From the NCBI GenBank assembly GCA_039621445.1, contig CP154954.1, forward strand, positions 45,673,847-45,737,846: 64,000 bases of DNA, read 5' to 3'. The stretch is from Euglena gracilis. Its lineage: Eukaryota > Euglenida > Euglenophyceae > Euglenales. The notes beneath the pieces are model-generated. The model was not told where the DNA came from and made no database searches. It saw only the letters and a program-made list of their open reading frames with translations. Position 1 is the first letter of the stretch. Each line of letters opens with the position of its first letter. Shown here one piece after another: positions 57,146 to 64,000 of the stretch. Position numbers and translations under genes: made by a program.

Positions 57146-58904
57146 TATTTACAACGGACAGGCACAATTGTTGGACCCGGTCGGACATTTTCGTTGGCCC
57201 TTGCCAGGCAAAAAATGGGAGAATGGAGGAAATTTCTATAGGGCCCCTGGAGACGTGAATAGTTGACCCTCTGACCCATGAAATTTAGGCAAAGCTAGCT
57301 CTCAAAATTTCACAAATGTGGGAGGTGAAGGATCATACAACAACTGCTCCAAAAGCTGTTCCTCAAAGTCTCGCATTGGAATGCCATCAATTCACATGGA
57401 TGGCCACACTTTACATTAGCTTCCAAAAATTTTCTCCGACGGCAACTCTAGGGTACAAGCAACCTCTTCTCAAGTCTTCCAAAGCAAAATTGTTCACTTT
57501 GGGTTGAAAAAAACAGCTTTGCCATCACTGTGCATCATGCAAAGCCAGAGGCAATAACAATGTGACGGGACGCACTGCTTTTCAAAAACATTTGGAGCTC
57601 TGCAATAACCTTCAAAAATCTACAAAGAATGAAAAAAGGTTCCCCTGTGACCTCTGGCTCCCTTGTGACCTCTGTGACCCCCTTGTGACCCCGGCAATCC
57701 AGGGTTTCGTCTCCCAACGCCCACAGGGGTCTTTTTGCAAAATGAACAATGCGCGGGACCCTCAAGCCATCAAATGCAAACATGAAGCCCAAAAAGAGAG
57801 GCGGCAACAAAAATGTGAATTTAGCAACGAAGTTTTCCCAAAGGATGAAGGACAGTTTATGAACTCCTTTTGCTTTGCCTTTTTTCACATTGTGGGCCAT
57901 TGCCTCCCATGTGACCTCCCCTGTGACCCCCTGTGACCCCCCTGTGACCGCGGCCCACCCCCTTTGGGTGGCCATATTGTACAATCAATATGCAGACTCT
58001 TGAAGACATTCCCACCAATTCCATTTGAATCTTAGCATCTGCTGTGAAATTTTAAGTTCCTTGGTTCAGATTCTTACAGACGGGTTTCACTGCAAAATTG
58101 TCTATCAGGGTGTTTTGGAGTTGCCAGTTGCGGAACCAGAAAAAATCATGCTTTCAACCCAAAAAAATGAATGTTGTAGAGATAAAAAATGCACTTTTTC
58201 CAAAAAAAAACATTGCAAAAATTTTTTCCCCCAAACCCTCCATGACGTTTTTTTTGTTTTTTTTTGAAAGAAACATATTTTTTTTAAAAAAAAACATGTT
58301 TTTTTTGTTTCAAAAAAAAACAAACCGTCAACCTTGGTGAAGGTCGTGACCTTGCATGTGTCCATTTGTTTCTTCCAGTTTGTTCGGCACAATCAATGCT
58401 AATCCTAGAATGTTCCCCCGCGACCATTACACACATTCCCCATTTGGTTCCTCTTATCTGGAAATTCTGATCATGGTGCAGGCTGGATGGAGGTAGAGGG
58501 ATATCCCTCTATGTCTAAGAAAATCGTGATGGGCCAACACTCGTTTGCGTTAAAGTGATGTGAAAGCTGTGAGAAGATGGTGGTTGGGGGTGAAATTCTG
58601 ATGAGAGAAATTTTGTTCTTTCTCATCTCAAAGGGGGTGTTTCCCCCGCGATCCCCCCGCGACCCCCCCCCCCGCGACCCCCCCGCGACCCCACCCTGAG
58701 CCCGATTTGGGTTTCCAAAAAATACAAAAAATTTGCATTAATTAGGAATTTGCCACCCAATTAGGAATCAAAAACACGAAAAATTGGTCCCAAATTCCTA
58801 ATTGGACCTATTTTCGGACCCAAATGGCGCGCAAATTCCTAATTGGGATCTAAAATTAGAGGGTAGGACGACGTCACACAAGGCACACATGACCTGCCGC
58901 GAAA
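57146..58904. other. No recognisable gene; simple repeats
   Basis: 57640-57700 and 57900-57960 repeat TGTGACCCCC. 58200-58330 is A/T homopolymer palindromes like those at hAT ends. 58640-58695 repeats CCCCGCGACC. 58480-58520 has a fragment of the GTAGAGG element. Confidence 0.5.
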
Positions 58905-60370
58905 CCCATTTCCCCGGGGGCGGCTGGCCGTCCGTCCGTCCGAGCCGTCCGGACCTCTTCAGCCGGACCAATGCTGAACGCCCAGCCGTCCGTTCGGACG
59001 AAGCATTTTTTCGCCAGCCGTCCGTCCAGCCGGACCTATGTCTGTCTTGCCAGCCGGCCGGACCAAAAAATTTTTTTTCCTTGCTGTCTTTCGAAAAGCT
59101 GTCACGGCTCCCCTCCACTCTTCGCGTCAAATCAAGAAATGGCCGCGTCTGGGGCGCCTCCACCTTTTTTTTAGTGGCCTGAAAAATTTTATGGGGCACG
59201 ACGCAACCTCGGTTTCATCCACCGCGGCGGATTAGTCAACAGCACCAAAAGACGGCGCCGGAAGAACTGGAATAGGGGGTAAGTCGCCCCCCCCCCCCCT
59301 CCACACCCACCACAACGTTTTCACCGTTTTCGGGAAAACGGGGATTTTGCCCAGAAAGTTTTTGAAAAATAAAACCCAAAAACACGTGATTTTTGATGGA
59401 AAAAAACTTTTTTCACAAAAAACCTCAAAATTTTCCGTCCTAAAAACTCATACTTTTGAGGAGGGGGGTCAATAAAGTAAACAAACTTTTGGCACAGTCA
59501 AATTTCACTGACATTTTTCTCGTTGAACAACACATATTTTGCCAAAAAAAAGGAAACAAAACGCTTTTCTGCCCCCCCTTTCCAAGAGAATGGTACCCAA
59601 ACAACTCCTTTCTGAGAGAATCCTGTGGCTCAAAACTGGCCACCACATCTAGCCCAAAACTGGATGAACATCTGGCCCAATCTGGCCCAAAAAAAAAACC
59701 ATGACATCGCAAAAAATGTGAAATGGAAAATTTTGGCCCGTTTGCCAGATTGAAAAACTTCTCCCAACTTTGGTTTCCAAGAACATTTTTCGAACAGCAT
59801 AACAAGAACAATAAAGAACGCAAGAAACAAAAATGGAAGTTTCAGAAGAAAACCAGCATCTAAGGACAAAATGTCTGTGCAATCTCTCTTCAGACTTCTG
59901 ATCCAAGTAGCAAGTACCAAGCAGAAAATAAGTAGACCCACCAAGGGCCTGTCACCGTGTTGCAGGCAGGCCTCTGCTCGCTCGAATGTGTATTTGTTCA
60001 GAGCAAAGGCCTGCATGTGGTGATGTGCCCTTTCCACAAAGCAATAAGTTCCTGCAAATTCACTTCATTTCAGCACCCTGTACTATCATCATAACCATCC
60101 CACACCTCTTCCACCCGAAACGGCATTGTGACACTGAGTAGAACGATTGGGAATGGAAGCATTTTTTTGCGTGTGGTGATTCATAATTTCTTCAGAGGAA
60201 GCGTAGGCTGGGGATCTTTGATGTGCCCTATGAATCAAATTAACTAGAACAGAAGAAATTGGCATACTACAACATTCAAAATGTGGTATTTTTCGAGATT
60301 TGGTGTTCGAAGCTTTCTTCGTCCATCTTCATTTTATGGACTGGTCCTTTTCCACTTCTGATATTTCAAT
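58905..60370. repeat. CCGT/CCGG-rich segments and spacer
   Basis: 58905-59075 is rich in GCCGTCCGTCCG words. Similar sequence, partly inverted, is found at 60530-60700. 59625-59690 holds AAACTGGCCACCAC units. Frames between show no domains. Confidence 0.5.
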
Positions 60371-60375
60371 GTGTC

Positions 60376-60448
60376 GTGCACACAGTATAATTGGTGTGGC
60401 ATGCAGTTCGCAACCGTGAGCTCGCGGGTTCAAATCCCGCTGTGTGCA
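60376..60448 (+). tRNA. tRNA-Ala(CGC)-like sequence, possibly a pseudogene or SINE head
   Basis: The spacing is exactly 73 nt. The acceptor stem GTGCACA/TGTGTGC pairs over 7 bp with two G-U pairs, the T arm GCGGG-TTCAAAT-CCCGC is perfect, and the anticodon loop TTCGCAA gives CGC. The A box resembles AGTATAATTGG and the B box GGGTTCAAATCCC is intact; TTTT follows at 60451. The D stem has two mismatches and the anticodon stem one, so function is doubtful. Confidence 0.5.
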
Positions 60449-61038
60449 AGTTTTCATCATTGTAAAATGTCTTTTTTTGCACCGAGCACCCAGAATTAGG
60501 ACTTGCCCAGTTCGCGACAACAACAAAAAAAGCCGGCAAGCGGGCCAGCCGGCCAGCGGGCCACCCGGCTAGCCGGCTAGCCGGCTAGCTGGACCAATTG
60601 CATTTTCTTCAGCCGTCTGGACCAAGGCCACAACTTCAGCCGTCCGTCCGGACCTTCGCTTTTTTCACCAGCCGTCCGTCCGTCCGTCCGTCCGCCTCCC
60701 CCCCGCGACCCCCACCCCGCGACCCCCCCGCGCCCGCCCCCGCGACCCCAACACCCCCAAAACGGTCGTTTTGAGGTTAATGGCTCATGGACTTCCATCG
60801 AAATTTCTGACAACTTGCCAAAAATGCCATTTTTAGTCATTTCTGACCATTTTTGGCCCAAAAAAAAAAAGCAAGGTTGGCCGTTCGTTTTTTTTTTTAA
60901 AACAAAAAAAACATGTTTTTTTAAAAAAAAAATGTTTTTTTAAAAAAACAAAAAAAACGCCATAGGGGGTTTGAGTGAAAATTTTATTTGGGAGAAGTAT
61001 TGTATAGTTTCCCCTTTTTGTGCAGCTTATTTCTTCAC
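60449..61038. repeat. CCGG/GTCC repeats and A/T palindromes
   Basis: 60530-60600 repeats GGCTAGCC words, 60640-60700 GTCC, 60690-60750 CCCCGCGACC, and 60880-60960 long T and A runs as at hAT ends. Together these may mark the 5' end of the hAT element that follows. Confidence 0.5.
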
Positions 61039-61690
61039 ATGCCTGGAAGAAACGAAGATGGCGTTTGGAAGGCATTCGCAAAGTTCAAGCCACCTGGGAA
61101 GTCATATAACTGGGGAAGGTGCAATGGATGCTCTTCCTGGTGTGTTGGTGTTTGTTTGACTTTTTTGAATGATTGCATTCTTTCTTTCTTTCATTCTTTC
61201 TTTCTTTCAGGGTTGGTGGATCGCTTGCGTGAGCATGCGGATACCTGTGACGCTTTGCAAGGAAAGGGGATGTGGGAGAAGTCTTCTCAACCACCGACGA
61301 AAAAGGTCAAGCAAACCGTCCTCACCTTTGGAGCGACAACAATTGAGGTACTTTTTTTTAAGAGATATATTTTTGAAAATCAAAATGCAGGTCTTGGAGA
61401 GGCAAGAGGGGAGATTTGTTTTTGCGCCAAACAGCCCTTTCAAAATTGTTGAGCACCCGGAGTATGTGGAGATGATGAATGTGGCTCGTCCTGGTATAAA
61501 GTTGCCAAAGCGAAAAGTTGTGGGAGGGCGGATTCTCAACACCGTGTATGACGAAGAATGGAAAAAGTTTGCTGCTTCTTTGGATGGAAAACATTGCACT
61601 ATGTCAATGGATGGGTGGTCCACTTTGACAAAGCAGCCTTACATTGCAAGGGGAGAGCGGCCGTTTCCGCCCACATACAAGAAGTCTTGA
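61039..61690 (+). pseudogene. hAT transposase fragment 2, three exons
   Basis: Exon 1 (61039-61141) has GVWKAFAKFKPPGKSYNWGR and CNGC, the start of a BED finger. A 69-bp GT-AG intron with a TTTC-rich end (61142-61210) follows. Exon 2 (61211-61347) has LVDRLREHADTC, completing the finger. A 43-bp GT-AG intron (61348-61390) follows. Exon 3 has SPFKIVEHPEYVEMMNVARP and CTMSMDGWS, matching the hAT N-terminal block. It stops soon after; the catalytic part is absent. Confidence 0.65.
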
Positions 61691-63110
61691 ATAAATTCCG
61701 TAACATGCACGCTCTGGCTGGCGCCTTGGTCCAAGACAAAATAACAAGGTCAGGCGAGGCACTCTAAATAGCAATGGGCGTTTCCGGCCCCTCGGTAAAT
61801 TTCACTATGTAATTTTCCATCAGGTCCCGGAAATTTTCCGTGGCGATTTCCATCCGGAAAAATAACCTCCTTGCGACTTGCGTAGGAAAGAAAATGGAAA
61901 ACGTTCCGCGCCTCGCAAAGACTTGTTCTTACCAGCGCAAGGAGTATTATTCAAGAGAAGCGGTCCCCCCCCTCGAAAAGTTGGACTGGAACGTTTTTTT
62001 TCACTGCTTGTGTTTGCCGAAAAAACAACAACTTCAAAACAAACAAGAAGACGAACCAGAATATGTGAAGTGACGGTTTTGGCCACCACCTGTGGCCCAG
62101 CCAAAACTGGCCACGACCTGTGGTCCAAAACTGGCCACCCCCTGTGGCCAGGGTGGGTCGTCGTCTTTTATTACTCGTTTAAAACATCGTTTAAAACCAG
62201 TTTAAAACCGTCGTCATAAACCAAAAAGACAGGTTTTCGACGTATGGAAAAAGACCTATTAAAGTTTGGCGAAGCGCCAGTACCGGCAACGACCGGCGTG
62301 TTCCCGCCAACGAGTGCAGTGTCATGCAAGATTGTTCATCGGCGCCGAAAAGTCCGTTCCGGAGCCCGTGGAAAACCTAAGGCAGGTATTTTATTCCCGC
62401 CCACCTCGGAACGGCAACAGTGGCCCTTTTTTTGTGTTTGTTTGGAGCTGTTGGAGGTAACCCTGTAAAATGCAACGCTGAAAACCCGTTTTGTGCGCCC
62501 GATTTTGGTATCAAATGCAACAGAAGACAACTTCAGAAACTTCTTTTTTTGCGATTTCTCAGTCCGGGGCGCGCGCCGCAGCAGACGGCGTGCGTGCAGA
62601 GGATACACGTGCCGAAAAACACGTGGGTGCACCCCGTGGCTGCTGTGCATCTGGAGGGGGGGGGGGGGGCTCAATCTGAAAAAGGGGGACCAAAGCCAAA
62701 GGGGTCAGGGGGGGGCCGAAGGTGGTCGAAGGCAGACCCATTTAGCGAGAAAGATGGTGGCCCTTTGCTGAAAACGGAGGGAAACCAGCAGTGCAGGTGG
62801 TAATAGCAAAGGGGGGGGGGGCAGCCAAGGGGTGAATGATGCCGGACACATTACGCACGATTGAAACGTAAAGGGAAGGGGAGGAGGTGGTTTAAACTGC
62901 CTCGTCCTCCTCGGCAGTATTCCAATGGGGAATGTTCCTGTTCAGCTCCCGTGACAGGAACGACAGCCGGTGCCAAGCTTCGTTTTAAGACTGTCAGGGG
63001 GGGGGACGAACCCCGGCCGGCCCTGGACCGCGCAACCGGGGGGGGATGAGGGTGCCTTCAGACTTAAAACGAAGGCTGGCCGGTGCGCCCTCTCCAAGCC
63101 AAGTCTGGGG
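61691..63110. other. No recognisable gene
   Basis: 62085-62155 holds CCACCTGTGGCCCAGCC and AAAACTGGCCAC units of the dispersed 24-bp family. Frames at 62240-62800 show no domain. G runs lie at 62655 and 62810. Confidence 0.4.
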
Positions 63111-63355
63111 CGTACATCTGTCTAAGCCCCGGGGGGGGGGGGGGGGGGTTCTGGGCTGGGGACAGAAAAGTGGGGTGGCTGAAAAATCGGGCTGGCAAAC
63201 CCGCCCCCACCCCCTCGTGCAGGCGGAACCACGCGGAACCTGAACTGCTGAGAGGTGGACGGAAAGCGGAAAAATGCCTAAAAAAAACACATTCCGGTCG
63301 CAACCTTGAAGAACTGATGCATGGGGGGAATCACTGGACCCTAAAGAGATGTACG
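63111..63355. mobile_element. MITE, CRTACATCTCTCTAAG family, copy 2
   Basis: CGTACATCTGTCTAAG at the left is roughly inverted as CTAAAGAGATGTACG at the right. The flanks GTCTGGGG (63103-63110) and GTCTGGTG (63356-63363) agree at 7 of 8 bases. A CCCCGGGG core near the left end is shared with 10038-10508. Confidence 0.75.
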
Positions 63356-63363
63356 GTCTGGTG

Positions 63364-64000
63364 CGCAGCACCCCGTACGTCAGCTTCAGGGTGCTGAGCT
63401 GGCAGCATTCCGGTGCTCAAGGGGTCAGGGGGCCCGGGGGGGGGGGGCTGCCTTTTTTATAAAAAACCAGGCAGTCACGTGTTTTCGGGTAACAGGTGAG
63501 TCAGTCCCCCCCCTGGACGCATCAGAATTTGACTGGGAATATCGTCTTCTGTTGACAAACACCCGCAGGAGGGACAGTCAGAGCACAGGGTTGATTGCCG
63601 CTCCAATGTGGCGCTGGTCGCCGCCGCACCATGGAGGCGCAGAGCCAGGTCTGTCATCTTCGGGGGAAATCCATGACAGGTTCCCCGGCCAATTTTTTTT
63701 CCGAACCCCCCCGGCGATGGGGTCGGATCAGTTTGATGAAAACCGGACTGCCACTCACTTTCAGTAGAGCAATCAGACAAAAAAAATGTGCAACCCAGAC
63801 TGCCACTGGCCACTACCAACCAAAAAATAAGGTACACAGTTTAAACACCCCACCTGACTGCGAAACCTGGAACCAAACGCCTCCCCGCTGACCACCACGT
63901 ACACTCGTCAACGTCCGTCTCCATTCGATCTGCTGTGAACGGCGCGGCCTGCCCCAGCCACATGGTGATGGCCCCGTCCTCGACCCGTTCCCCGATCCAC
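63364..64000 (-). CDS. Possible exons of a minus-strand gene at the right edge
   Basis: The minus strand is open from base 64000 to about 63893 (EDGAITMWLGQAAPFTADRM) and runs off the edge. A second stretch at 63530-63660 reads MTDLALRLHGAAATSATLER and has CSDCPSCGC. Just outside the MITE, 63364-63420 reads QLSTLKLTYGVLRTR. Composition looks coding, but no family is recognised and junctions are not fixed. Confidence 0.3.

Overview
The window looks like nuclear DNA of a euglenid, most likely Euglena gracilis or a close relative. The main evidence is a near-complete match to the euglenid spliced leader (SL) at 31599-31623 and the 3' 19 bases of the same leader at 47484-47502. Both lie just upstream of retrotransposon reading frames. 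SL trans-splicing, TTAGGG-type telomeric words, a restriction-like-endonuclease LINE and a gene whose introns are far longer than its exons all fit. The species call rests on recalled SL sequence, not on a search.

Region 1 (1-15.2 kb, minus strand) holds one gene broken by kilobase-scale introns: a protein with two split RRM domains (RNP2/RNP1 exons at 15.1, 11.8 and 8.0 kb, then 3.4 and 2.7 kb) and a long Gln/Pro/Gly-rich C-terminal frame that runs off the left edge. Its introns are packed with G/C homopolymers, small inverted-repeat transposons and simple repeats.

Region 2 (15.2-28 kb) is almost gene-free. It is a series of foldback elements, each with its own palindromic word, and one 4.5-kb element that encloses a 190-bp satellite and degenerate telomeric arrays. 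A broken PHD-finger gene fragment lies at 23.5-24.1 kb.

Region 3 (28-31.5 kb) has a hAT transposase fragment and a hAT terminus.

Region 4 (31.5-47.4 kb) is a nested stack. LINE A carries SL-derived sequence at its 5' end, an N-terminal array of seven 34-residue repeats, a 2A-like motif, reverse transcriptase and a C-terminal zinc-finger/restriction-like endonuclease. A chromodomain Ty3/gypsy element (34525-43601, identical-length 190-bp LTRs, 5-bp target duplication) has inserted into its RT. That element is split by a hAT element (35287-37048), which is itself split by a 417-bp MITE with an 8-bp target duplication (35622-36038). LINE A sits in one arm of an inverted duplication whose other arm (47.07-47.44 kb) keeps the unoccupied site.

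Region 5 (47.5-56 kb) is LINE B, related to A from the 2A motif onward but with a different, longer 5' coding part holding four 2A-like motifs in one frame. It is damaged by a nonsense codon, a deletion, indels and a 1.26-kb hAT element.

Region 6 (56-64 kb) has unrecognised frames, a tRNA-Ala(CGC)-like sequence, a second hAT transposase fragment with two short introns, a MITE and probable exons of a minus-strand gene at the right edge.

Many reading frames are broken at homopolymers, so some frameshifts may be sequencing or assembly errors rather than real decay.
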